Positions 44,201 to 54,569 of a stretch of DNA of 64,000 nt are shown here, piece after piece; positions within the stretch are counted from its first letter, which is position 1, and every line of letters starts with the position of its first letter. A model generated the notes under the pieces. It worked only from the letters and a program-made list of their open reading frames with translations. It was not told where the DNA came from and searched no databases. The stretch covers positions 81,289,960 through 81,353,959 of the forward strand of contig CM024755.1 of the NCBI GenBank assembly GCA_014218235.1, written 5' to 3'. A program made the translations under genes and the position numbers. This DNA is from Colocasia esculenta (taxonomy: Eukaryota; Streptophyta; Magnoliopsida; Alismatales; Araceae).

Positions 44201-47200
44201 CTAAGTGCCCAAATTCGTAAATAAATATGCTAGTGATCCGAAAGCACATTGCCAAGCCAAATGGATGTCGTTGTTGCTGCACGTCGCCTCCGTCTTCGAT
44301 AGACTTGCACCAAATGGCCCGGTCCCAGGCTCGGATGTCCCCACCAATTCTCCCCTGATTCGAGAAAACTCGTCCTCGAGTTTTGAAGTAGGGCAATATC
44401 CAAAGGGAGATGAGGTAAGGAGCAAACATAAGACACATCTCGAAAACATGTAGGTCCATCAAGCAAAGAACCACATCTGGAGTAGAGAAATGTGCCTTAG
44501 TTTCACTCCATATGTGATCAAAGTCATCCAAATTGATGATATCCCGCATAACCGTTGGCTGTTCGACCGCAACTTCAATTACTTCTTCCATTGTCACCTC
44601 ATTCGCCTTAATAAAATCATCTGGGCCAAACATCTCAGACTCAAGCTGTGTATAATACTCATCTATCAATGATTCATCTGCTTCATAAGATACTTCGACT
44701 AGTTGGCTTTCAAACTCCTTAATAATCAAGGAGTTAGCCTCATAGACAATCTCTTCTTGTTTGGCCAACTCGTCACATAATCGTTGAAGAAGATTATCTA
44801 TTCTCACGAAACGTTGATCCCATTCACGTCTAAATCCAGAATCAACACATAAACTATGTTCCTGCCTGCCTGTTCGAATGTCCTCATGAATCACATCCTG
44901 CATCGAGATGTCCTGTGCTACAGGTTCCGGTGGCAACTCCGAGACGTTGGTGAAGCCACCATAAGGGACTATGCAAGCCTCGGGTGGTGGTTGTAGAACA
45001 CATGATGTCGTCCCAAATCTCAAATCAACATGTCGCTCCGCTAACCACTCAGCCCCAAGAGTGATGAACAACTCATTAGATGGATAGATCTCAACCCATG
45101 CGCTGTCTGAATAAACGCACCGTTGGAGGGTATCGCAACGACGACAATCAAAAAGAACTCCACAAAAGCAATGTCTGGATAGATGATAATCTCCCCTGTT
45201 CGAGATAACAAATCTACAACACTCTGGGAGATCTAATTACCTGGCTGATTAGGTTCGAGCAACATACGAACAAACTAACCATTTGGTATACACACACTTG
45301 TCTTGGCAAAACATGGCATCATATCTAGAGATACAGAGAAACAAACGGCCATGTTGATCTGAACCCCAACGTGCGAGAATCATACGGACTGAAGACTCAC
45401 AAATTTGCTGACTGCTGACAAGAGTGGTTACCGGCATGGGAGGCCGAGCAGGTGGGCCGGCCCGGCAACTGCCTCGCTGCTGCACTAGGGGGGCACTGTA
45501 GCGCGGCACTGTGGTAAAGGCACTGTTGCACGGGCACTGTAGTACGGGTCAAATAAGGTTGACCCGGTCCACTTTGAGTGGACGGGTCTCCTGCTTCCTC
45601 CTCCCACTTCTCTCAGCCCGGGAAGGGCAAACAGAGAGAGCGAGAGAACAACGATCAGGAGGGAGGGAGGAGGCCGCAGAGGTGGTGGGAGCAGCTGCCG
45701 ACGACGGCACCGGCGGATGGCGGCTCTCGCGGCGACGACGGCGGCGCCGGCGACAAAGGCTTCAGCGAGGCCAGGGCGCTGGCGTTGGCGTGGTGCGGCG
45801 GCAGGGCAGACGGGAGGCTGGGCCGAGGTGTGGCGCCCACGTGAGCTCGCAGTGCGAACAAGGAAGGGCTGCGGGTGGCTTGCGGAGGCGGGGCGGCACA
45901 GTGCTGTGGCGAGGCGGCCAGGACGCGGGGCTAGGCGGCGCTGGCGCGTGGCTGATGCGGGGCGCGTGAGCAGGGCACTAGGCGGGGTGGGTGCGGGGGA
46001 AGGGTTCACGAGTGCGGCTGGGTGCGGAGGCAGCGCCGAGGCGGGGAGGGTTCGCGGCGGCGAGGGCTGAAGGGGGTCAGCGCGGGGAGGAAGCAGGGTG
46101 ACGCAGGGGTGGCAGGGAAGGGGTCGCAGTGCCCGCGAGGGCTCGCGGTGCGAGCGAGGAAGGGGCGCGGGTGGCTCGCGGAGGACGCATGGAGGGCCCG
46201 GGGTGCACGGCGGTGCAGATGGGAAGGCGGGTCGGCGCAGGGAGGGGTGGACGCGGCAGGGCGATGGCAGATGCAGGTTGGTCAGGGGCTGGTTCGCAGC
46301 AGCAGGAGGTAGACGAAGAAACCGATGGCGCGACGGGCGTGGGGATCAGAGTTTGCTCTGATACCAAATATGATGTGGGACCGCGGCGTGGGGGAGGGAG
46401 AACAACGAACAGAGGGAGAGAGAGAGTGATGGCGGCAGGAGGAAGAAGACAGGGTGGGGATTCCACCCCTGAGGAATCCACCCCGCTGGAGGAGACAATA
46501 ATGGTGGTGCCCAAAACTGTCTCAAATCTTCATTTTTTTCTAAAATAGATGATTACACCTTATTTATAGTGAGGGAACCCTAATGGTCCTCACTAATACA
46601 TGTAAAGACCAAAATAACCTCAAGCCTAAAAAATAGGTCCAAAATCGGATCAAAAAATACACAGAAAATAACAGAGCTCTAATGGGCCTCATATGGGCCT
46701 TATTACATCAACTAAATGCCCAAATTCGTAAAATAAATATGCTAGTGATCCGAAAGCACATTGCCAAGCCAAATGGATGTCGTTGTTGCTGCACGTCGCC
46801 TCCGTCTTCGATAGACTTGCACCAAATGGCCCGGTCCCAGGCTCGGATGTCCCCACCAATGTGTGTATATATTGTACTTTTCATGGTCTAAAGCTGGGGT
46901 TTTTTTGTGTGTGTGTGGATTGACCAGAGGTTAATATGGGCTGCAGGAAAACCATTTTTGTGCTGAAAAATCTGGTGGCTGAAGATAACAAATTGAGGCT
47001 GGACTGGAGATATATGCGGGATGACCTGGCTCAAGTTGCATCCTCAGACCTAGGGCATCAAATTGTATATAATCTTTTAACTTGATTACATAGTTGTCAA
47101 GACGCCCCAAGGTGTTCTTGTCATTGAGTGCCTAAGCGCTTGGGCACCTGCCTAGGCTGCACCTAGCTGCTCAAGGTGGCGCCCAATCTGGTATCTCCCT

Positions 47201-50200
47201 CCTATATGGAATTTATGTGTCTAAAGGTGTATAATGAGTCAATAATCATAATGCAATAAAAATGATGATATGACATTATAATTAAAAGTAGAACATAATG
47301 ATCACTACAAAAAAAATTAAGAGTATAATAAATTTCGATGGTTCTTGAACAATTAAGTTTTTTTTTTAACATTTAATGATTGTGGACTCTGCATTGTGAC
47401 TGTGACAATGTTCACAATCTAATGATTGTGAACAATGTTAGAATGTGGAGTTTTGAGGCCCTGCATTCTCTAATGTGCGGGCACGCACATGCGGATCAAC
47501 CTCAGGAGTTAGGTCGCGGGGTTCAAGGGGACAACACCTCTTGTGAGGGGTTTAGGGGGTGGAGCCCCTGGTAAGAAATTTTTAATTTGCAAAGCAAAGT
47601 GACAGGACCCAAGACATCCAGATGGACCAAGACACTCACCTGGCCTGCCTAGGTGCCACCTTGGGGTGCCTTTTGGGCCCATAAGGCAGACCGCTGCCTA
47701 GCAGTTGACTGGGTGTTTTCCTGCCTAGGTGACGCTATGCGATGTGCGCCTTGACAACTATGGTCGATTATGAGTTCATGATTCCAATTTGGGATACATT
47801 ATATTTAGTATTTTCTTATTTCATCTGTGTGGATGTAGCAGTTGTGCATCCTTTTTTAGTAAAATCATGTCTCTCTGTGGAATAGGCCAATACTTTTAAT
47901 GTTTTCTATTTTTATTATTTGTGGAAAAGTCAACCCTGAGAAGGTAGAATAATACTTGGTCTTCTCTTATGTTCTGAGTGTTTAACTAGTGCAGCATCAA
48001 CTACTAGATGTGCCACACTTGTGCTACCTCTTGGCAATTATTTTAGGATGTCATTATATTATTTGTTCTAAATATCTGGAAAAGTCATCCTTGGGAAGGC
48101 GGAATGGTGTGGAATTATTTCTTATTTCAAATTATCTTAGAAGGCAGCGAGCAATATCTTTAGTAATTACAGTATAGAATCTAAACCTGATTGTGCTTAG
48201 AAGTGGGAAATGTGACTGGCTACTGATTTTTATACCATTGTATTGGACAGATTATGTAGCTGCACTAGGCATTGAAATCGTGCCAAATCTTTCCCCAAGC
48301 TCAGGATTATCTATTGGCAATGACAACAATGATGTGATTCAAAATGACTGCTCAATACCTGCCCCACTGGATATTGTCACAATGAGTGATGGGCAGGATA
48401 ATTTTCAGGAATTGACTACTGAGCAAGTACAGTTACCACTAGGCCTCAAAATGCCTGAAATAAATGTGGACGAAGATGCATGCTTGACACCAGAACATAA
48501 TGATGAATATTCTGACATTCAGTATAAGAACAATGTCTCAGATGACATCACTATGAGTATCCTTGACATGGATGCAAATGTTGCTAGCATTTTCAAGGAA
48601 ATGATGGATACTTCTGACATCCCATCAGCTGAAATACAAAGTAAGTGGATCATACTGGATTTTCACATATTAGGTTTGCCCTCTTATCTGGTTCTTTGGT
48701 CCTTTACTTGACTAATGCCATCAATTCCTATAGTCATTGGTACTTGTCTCTTTGTCAATCCAGATGCTAGAAGAATGTCCAAAAAAATGGGCCGTGTAGC
48801 TTATCATAACTTGGGTAGGCGCTTGTCAGTGGATTTTGATGAATTCGGTAACCCTACTGGCCCAAATGCTGGGGCTTTCAAAAGATCAGTCAACTCATTT
48901 GTTTGTCATTTGCTGCCGGTAAGATTTAAGCAAATTGGTGATGTTCCAGCCGAAGACTACAAAGCTGTTCTGAATGTGTTAACAGTAGGTACCTTCAGTT
49001 TGCTTTTGTTATTACCTGTGGAGTTTTGAAGGCAACATTTGATGTGATACCTGGACAGTCTTCTGTGCTATGTTTTATGTGCCAACATTCTCCTCTCTTG
49101 ATTATCTTTAATATAAACGGCCTTTCCCCTACAGGAGAGATATAATTTTGACCCCATTAAGAGCTATACCAGGAAGAAAATTTCATCATGTTACAGGCAA
49201 CATAAATACAAGCTCCTGATTCAGGTAAAAAAGGACCTGGAGAGAGGCATTGAACCACAGAAGCCATCATATGTAAAGAAAGAGGACTGGGATGTTTTTG
49301 TGGCGAAAACAAAAGATGAAGAGTTTGATGTAAGTTTTATGTCAATACAGCTTAAAATTATTTGTTACTGTACATTCACTTCCATAGGTACATGTGGCTT
49401 GCACATTGATATTTACATAGTCTTGTGCTTTTGGCATTGACTTTTATGCACAACTTTTGTGTGTTTATGATATCAGAGAATTAGTAAGAAAAATAAGGTC
49501 AGCAGAAGTCATCAGACTGTCAGTAGGAAAGGCTTGCCCAGCTCTCTTCAGAAGAGAAAATTGGTGAGATGCTCTATGACATTGGAGTGTAAAGTTTTTG
49601 GAACTAATTTCTCATCCTGTAAATTGCACTTCATCATGTCTTGGCATTTTTGACATAAGGTACCAGAAGGGGACCTGATTGATGATTATATCTGGGGAAG
49701 GATGCATAAACCTAAGCGTGGTCAGTCCCCGACCTTTTGATTTCTGGACAACCTGTTTTTATGCATTTGCTATATGGACACCTCTTTTTTATGGGTTTTG
49801 CTATATATGCTGATAACTGACATATGCTTATGCTTATAACTTGTTCATTCATTGTGAACATGAATGTGTCTTGCTTAATTCAGTGCTAACCATGCAAATT
49901 CACAAAATTGAACTTGTGCAGAGATGCATTGTTTGGCAATGCCCATTGACTTGTAGTTTTGCATATTCATGCATAAAATATGGTCATTTTCAAAGTTTTA
50001 GCTCATGTTAGCTGTATCTGCTAAACTATCAGATAAGGATCTGCAATACATTTTTGTTTAAAATTAATTGCTTATGATACTCATAGTGCTAATTTTTACT
50101 AAAAGTTAGGGTGGGATTGGGGAGCATTGCATATTGCTTCATTGTTATCTTCAATTATCTAGTCTGTGCCTTCAGTGTACAACTCTTCCCAGAAATGGTT

Positions 50201-53200
50201 GTTCTATGTGATGCATGCTTCACCTTCTTGCTGTGTTCGCAAAAGACTAGAAACTGTACTATATTGTTCAATTTTCAATTTATTATTTCTTAAGGTTTAA
50301 TCTTTATTGCGAGAGAGAGAAACACACCCCGAGTCCTTTTACATAATTTTTAATGTTGTTATAGGTGTCATTCCTATCATATTGCTGGTCATGGACATGT
50401 CTCAGACTCTCACATCTCTCTACCCTCATAGGTCCTTAAGCCACATTGATGTGTGACATGTACACTAGCTGTTTAAACATCTGCCTGTTGCTTGCAATCT
50501 TGTATATACGGGCACATTTAATGTCACTAGGGAGAGGTGTCTTCATTTTACCAGATCAGAAGGTGTAGGTTGCATTTCCCTTCGACTAAGGATCCAGTGT
50601 TTCTGCATGCCATTTGAAACATTGAATTAGATGTCTTATCTGATTCTTTATCCGCAGCACAAAAAAATCAAACAGGACTTCTACACTCTTAGCTAGGGAT
50701 GGTGAATGGAGCGGGTGTTGTACCTCCCTCGTCAATAGCTCTACTCAGCACAAGCCATTTCTGCAGGCTGATTTTAGCATCCCAGTCCCTGGTGACATTC
50801 TTAGGAATGAGCAGTTTACATAGAGATGGTTACACATGCTAAATTGCTAATGTATCAATAGTCTATATGTTGGCAGATCTAAGTAGAGGATTGGAGCAGT
50901 AATGTTGCAGCAAAAGGTTAATCTTTAAGCTGGAACCCTGTGGGCAAGTTTTTGGATTTCCTCTGTTTGATAAGCTTAAAGCTGGGCCAGATGTTGATCC
51001 ATTATCTTTGGATTTTTTTTTTCTTGGTAAATACATTAATTCTTGAACACTTTCAAATAATACTAAAAAATATTCACTAAACACTGCCCCGGAGATGTTT
51101 GGCCTTCCCACAGCTTAGGCTGTGGGTATTTGGGCATGACCTGGGTGAGTGATGCGGTGCACCTGTTTAAAGACTGAACCTGAACAACAAAACCTGAGTT
51201 CAGAAATGGTTTGAATGCTATGGCTATGTGCACACAGGCAGGAGAGTGGGAGTCTGAAAGAGTGGGAAAAAGGGAGCACATCAAAATAGGGGAAAAGTGG
51301 TGAGAGAAGAGAGAGAGGGAGGGAAACGAAATTGTAAGAGAGGGAGGAGAGAGACAAAGGAGAGGAAATAATAAGAGAAAAGGTGCTGGTGAGAGAGAGA
51401 GAAACCTGGTCCAGAGATGGTATGAATGGTATGGCTATGCACACACACAGACAGGAGAGTGGGAGTCTGAAAGAAGGGGAAAAATGGAGCACATCAAAAT
51501 AGGGGAAAGGTGGATGAGAGAAGAGAGAGAGAGAGAGAGAGAGGGAAAGGGGATTCTAAGAGAGAGAGAGAGGAGAGAGACAAAGGAGAGGAAAGAGGAA
51601 GAGAAACGGTGCTGGAAAGAGAGAGAGAGAGAAGGCCGGTGGTGATGGGCATTTGATTGATGGTGCATGCTTGGGTTTGCAGTGAGCTTGCGCTGGGACC
51701 AGGAAGAAAGAGAAAAGGGTGAGAGGGAGAGGCAGAAAGAGAGAATGCAAAGGAGATGAAGTGACATCAAAATAGGGGAAAGATGGGTGAGAGAAGAAAG
51801 AGAGGGAGGGAAAAGAGATTGTAAGAGAGGGAGGAGAGAGACAAAGGAGAGGAGAGAGGAAGAGAGAGCTGGTGGTGATGGGCATGTGACTGATGGTGCA
51901 TGCTTGGGTTTGCAGTGGGCTTGCGCTGGGACCAAGAAGAAAGAGAAAATGCAATGGAGAGGAAGTGTAGGAGAAAGTGAGTAGCAGCACGATAACTCAA
52001 GAAGATATGCAATGGGCTTTTTGCTCTCCCCTCACAGTGTCATTGGTCGGTTCTCTTGGAGAATTTGCAGCAGCAAGAAATTCTTTTCCAGCTCTATTAT
52101 TGATTCTGAAGCAAACAATACTACTCTACTTGTAGACTTGTGAATTTCATCTTCTAATTGGAGTAATAAAATGAGACACCAAAAATAAAAAAATTGACTC
52201 TTTTTACTACTCTAACATAAGAAATGTAATATAGGAAATTCTAATTCCAACTGGACTACCAAGTAGATATGCTGAATCCTATTAAGATATGACCTATATA
52301 CAAAAAAGGAAATATATAATAAAAATAAGTAGATCCGATTCTAACACCTTTATATTCTGTCAAATGATCATTGTCTCTTTGGTTGAGTTTGCTTCCACAT
52401 CAGGTGGGCTTACTCTTGGTATTGGAAAAAGGAAAAAAAATTCTAAACACTCAAATAGCTTCATAAATTTGAATTTCTTAACGATTTGTAGTTTTCCCTA
52501 GTGGACCTTGTTGTCAGATATGTGACAACTAATTATTACAAGCCACTTGGATAGTATAATTTGTGACTAGAAAAATTGTCCTCAGTAAGGGGCATAGGCT
52601 GCACATAGAGAAGCATTCACTTATTTAGAAACTACAACAGTATGATATGAAAAAGTACAGATCATGCTGTATCATCTTCTTGTGGCAATTTCTGTGTCTT
52701 TTGATCATTCTGGTTATGACTTTTTTCTTGGTACTCGAGATACTTCACGTTGGTTTTATCTTTCTCTGTTGTGTCCTGAAGTGTTGAGACTTATGTGCTG
52801 CATATTTCATTTGAACGTAAATATTACCATTGCTGGCTTTTGAATTGCATTTTATTAAGTATTATTGAATTTTCACTCTGTTTGCATCGCTCAGTCATTT
52901 TGTCATTCTTGGTGGTGTCTTAGGTCGTCCGAGGAAGCCATCAGCTCTGCCCAGTGATCTTGACAATGTGATACTCTCTTCTCTGTCTCATTATCTATCG
53001 CTGCAAATTTCAGAACTTGGTTTGGCTATTCATTGGGAATTCAAATTGACACTTCATTTCCATTATTATTTAGACTGCTATGTTCATTAATGTAGAATGT
53101 TATTAGTTTTGCTTCTCAATATTTTTCTAGTTGATCTTCAATGTGTTTTGGCCTTTCTAATATATGAACCTAATGTTTCTACCTTTTTCTTGGTTTGTTG

Positions 53201-53334
53201 GCATCTGAAAAACTGCATTTTTATTCTCATTGATCTTTGGCTTGCGAAGTTTCATCTAATCTGTTTCTTTCTTTTCTCCTAAACAGTTTGTGGACAACAT
53301 GGAATTCTGCATTGACCAAGAGGTTGGTTGCTGA
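41282..53334 (+). CDS. Spliced gene with Transposase_24-like domain and AT-hook (11 proposed exons)
   Basis: Proposed exons: 41282-41573, 43283-43381, 43561-43690, 46947-47064, 48251-48640, 48764-48984, 49135-49329, 49477-49563, 49660-49720, 52924-52967, 53287-53334. Exons 5-11 join in phase with GT-AG borders and end at TGA 53332. Exon 1 encodes a charged, Leu-rich helical segment that may form a coiled coil. Exon 5 is acidic. Exons 6-8 resemble the plant Ptta/En/Spm transposase family (Transposase_24): a KRSVNSFVCHLLPVRF-like start, SYTRKKISSCYRQHKYKLLI, WDVFVAKTKDEEF, then SKKNKVSRSHQTVSRKG. Exon 10 holds the AT-hook GRPRKP. Exons 1-4 do not join in phase as read, and exon 2 contains TGA. 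It may be a domesticated transposase-derived nuclear protein, a decayed gene or an old DNA transposon gene; I cannot name it. Confidence 0.55.
41574..43282 (+). other. Intron 1 (proposed)
   Basis: AT-rich, with a GTGTGAG donor at 41574 and CCCTACAG acceptor at 43275-43282. Nothing else could be identified in it. A small missed exon here would be one way to repair the phase mismatch between exons 1 and 2. Confidence 0.4.
43861..44346 (-). repeat. 3' LTR of the intronic element
   Basis: Minus strand starts TGGTGGGGACATCC (44346) and ends GGTCCCGCATCA (43861). Preceded on the minus strand by GAGGACGAG and a purine tract. Confidence 0.9.
44178..45236 (-). CDS. Unrecognised 352-codon open frame in the intronic LTR element
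   Basis: Open on the minus strand from 45236, after a TAA, to a stop at 44178. There is no ATG near the 5' end: the first usable codon of the shorter 297-codon frame is TTG at 45071. The last 55 or so codons run into the LTR. The N-terminal part is Cys-rich (HCFCGVLFDCRRCDTLQRC). The middle is acidic with many Glu and Asp (ESEMFGPDDFIKANEVTMEE), followed by a hydrophobic stretch (CLMFAPYLISLWILPYF). No gag, protease, RT or integrase motif is present. It may be captured host sequence or a lineage-specific element gene. Upstream exons could be missing if the RNA is spliced. Confidence 0.45.
   Translation of the reverse strand, partial: LDLPECCRFVISNRGDYHLSRHCFCGVLFDCRRCDTLQRCVYSDSAWVEIYPSNELFITLGAEWLAERHVDLRFGTTSCVLQPPPEACIVPYGGFTNVSELPPEPVAQDISMQDVIHEDIRTGRQEHSLCVDSGFRREWDQRFVRIDNLLQRLCDELAKQEEIVYEANSLIIKEFESQLVEVSYEADESLIDEYYTQLESEMFGPDDFIKANEVTMEEVIEVAVEQPTVMRDIINLDDFDHIWSETKAHFSTPDVVLCLMDLHVFEMCLMFAPYLISLWILPYFKTRGRVFSNQGRIGGDIRAWDRAIWCKSIEDGGDVQQQRHPFGLAMCFRITSIFIYEFGHLVDVIRPI
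45480..46340 (-). other. GC-rich leader of the intronic element
   Basis: An island of GGC/GCG words between the primer site and the open frame. Long frames on both strands here follow from base composition and carry no domain signature. It also contains runs such as GGCGGCGACGACGG that could form stable RNA structure. Confidence 0.6.
46355..46366 (-). other. Primer-binding site for initiator Met tRNA (intronic element)
   Basis: Minus strand TGGTATCAGAGC, four bases after the LTR end at 46371. Confidence 0.88.
46371..46858 (-). repeat. 5' LTR of the intronic element
   Basis: Minus strand starts TGGTGGGGACATCC (46858) and ends GGTCCCACATCA (46371), followed after four bases by the primer site. 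Confidence 0.9.
47089..47762. mobile_element. Inverted-repeat DNA element (674 bp) in intron 4
   Basis: Ends are CATAGTTGTCAAGACGC and, on the other strand, CATAGTTGTCAAGGCGC. Further imperfect pairing is seen between GCACCTGCCTAGGC (near 47144) and GCCTGCCTAGGTGCC (near 47645). Flanks CTTGATTA and GTCGATTA agree at six of eight bases, a possible old 8-bp duplication. No coding capacity. It begins 24 bp after the proposed donor of exon 4. Confidence 0.7.
48251..49720 (+). CDS. Core exons 5-9 of the gene (acidic region and transposase-like domain)
   Basis: This block is the best supported part. Exon 5 ends in ...ATACAAA|GTAAGT (phase 1) and exon 6 begins after TTTGTCAATCCAG with AT, completing the codon. 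Exon 6 ends ACA|GTAGGT and exon 7 begins after CCCCTACAG, both phase 0. Exon 7 ends GAT|GTAAGT; exon 8 lies between ATATCAG and GTGAGA; exon 9 lies between ATAAG and a weaker GTCAGT donor. The bilobed pattern of a conserved N-terminal block, a Trp-containing KKEDWDVFV motif and a basic SKKNKVSRSHQTVSRKG end is that of Transposase_24 proteins. Exon 5 starts in phase 1, but exon 4 ends in phase 0. Confidence 0.75.
49721..52923 (+). other. Intron 9 (proposed, 3.2 kb)
   Basis: Runs from a GTCAGT donor to a TGGTGTCTTAG acceptor, and contains the GA-rich tandem repeats at 51208-51985. No coding frame with recognisable content was found in the remainder. Confidence 0.5.
51208..51985. repeat. GA-rich tandem repeats of about 210-270 bp
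   Basis: The segment GGAGAGTGGGAGTCTGAAAGA recurs near 51240 and 51460. CATCAAAATAGGGGAAA recurs near 51279, 51492 and 51765. TGGTGCATGCTTGGGTTTGCAGTG recurs near 51660 and 51893. Between them are AGAG microsatellite runs. Long minus-strand frames here are Ser/Leu/Pro-rich composition products. Confidence 0.85.
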
Positions 53335-54560
53335 TAGGTTCCATGTGCTTATTAGTTTTCCCCACATAAATTATGGACCTTCTTTAGTATATCTTCTCAG
53401 AGACTTGAAAGTGAGGAGAATAGGATTTATCATTGCATTTTGATTGTTCATTTCTTACTTGTACAGCAAGTTGATGATATTTCTCCTCAGGAACACTTGT
53501 ACATGTAAGATCAGAAAATGCAAAATTTTGAATGACCTTTTCATTCTTGCTATTGCAATGCATTCTGTCGCAGATCATTTTTATTGATCTGGTCTGTGCT
53601 TCTCTACTTTTCCATTCTTCCTTTCTGTGGCAAAGGTGGGGGAAAAAACCTTTGGTCATATGACCTTCCCCAGCATTAGGAAGTCATAGATTAACTTGGT
53701 ATTGGCTTCTAATGCTAGTAGTCCAGGTATGTTTTGGATTTGGCTGTAAGCACTTATGCCCAACCTCCCCAAGAACATATCCAAAAATCCATTCAGAATG
53801 CCAGTCTTCAGGGAGTTAGAAGGTTACCCTGATATGGGGCATTTACATGAATTTGATGCTGTAATAAACTGCAGGTTTACCAGTACCCATTATAAATGTT
53901 GAACTGGATATGCCACCAAGTGACCAAATATAATTGCTTGAAAATGTTTATTACTGTGCAATTTATTTTCCTTTAGTGTCATGTAGATTTTGGCCTCCGT
54001 AATATTGACAGCTAATAAGACTCTGTCAGACGCGGAAAAAAATTCTCTCTTTTTCTTTCTTTTCTTTTCTGTTCTATTTTGTTTTAGCGGGCGTGCCAGT
54101 CTATACAACAGACAATTTCACGGTTCGCTTAATGTGGGTATTTTACATGTCCATTTACTGGACAACATTATTCCGCACATTTATTTTTATCAGGTGATTA
54201 AGGTTTCGTGTGCTAGACGTTTCCCCACAGACCGAAGTCGGTGTTAATTTACATTGAGTCGAACTCGAACACCTTTAATTCTTTGTCAAAGAAAGTCTTT
54301 TGTCTCTGTTTATTGTGACAACAATGACCTTAATGGTCGCCCTTTGTGGGTACACACTCTTGCAAAAAAAAATTGAAAGCTTTAATATTTGTACACATGT
54401 AATTTAAATTACAATTGGTCTTTCAAGACTTGTACAAGGGGTCCCGATTATATAATCGGGTCTTCAACACTTCATTTGGTCACGATCTGATTCTTCTGAA
54501 TTTGCTTCAGTCACGATTAGGCTATTGATTTAGATTTCATCACAATGAGATTATTGGATC
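53335..54560. other. Region after the proposed stop, no gene seen
   Basis: AT-rich 3' flanking sequence. It contains a pyrimidine run (54043-54077) and the perfect 18-bp palindrome CCCGATTATATAATCGGG (54443-54460). No further exon with convincing borders was found. Confidence 0.4.
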
Positions 54561-54569
54561 GCCAAGATG

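Larger units (their letters stand above)
43861..46858 (-). mobile_element. Non-autonomous LTR element in intron 3, TSD ATGTG
   Basis: Two 486-488-bp direct repeats (43861-44346 and 46371-46858) are flanked by the perfect 5-bp duplication ATGTG (43856-43860 and 46859-46863). Orientation is minus: an iMet primer site lies next to the right LTR, and a polypurine tract (AATCAGGGGAGAAT on the minus strand) lies next to the left LTR. The 2.02-kb interior has a very GC-rich leader (about 45480-46340) and one long open frame, but no gag, RT or integrase. It is antisense to the host gene. The LTRs differ by only a few changes, so the insertion is fairly recent. Confidence 0.92.

Noticed and set aside
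45485..46548. Several long open frames in the GC-rich stretch
   Set aside because: Ala/Arg/Gly-rich on both strands at once, which is a composition effect within an LTR element leader.
47303..47324. CACTACAAAAAAAA, similar to a CACTA transposon end
   Set aside because: No matching opposite end or 3-bp duplication was found; it lies inside the inverted-repeat element at 47089-47762.
51115..51990. Ser/Leu/Pro-rich minus-strand frames up to 166 codons
   Set aside because: Translation of GA-rich tandem repeats.
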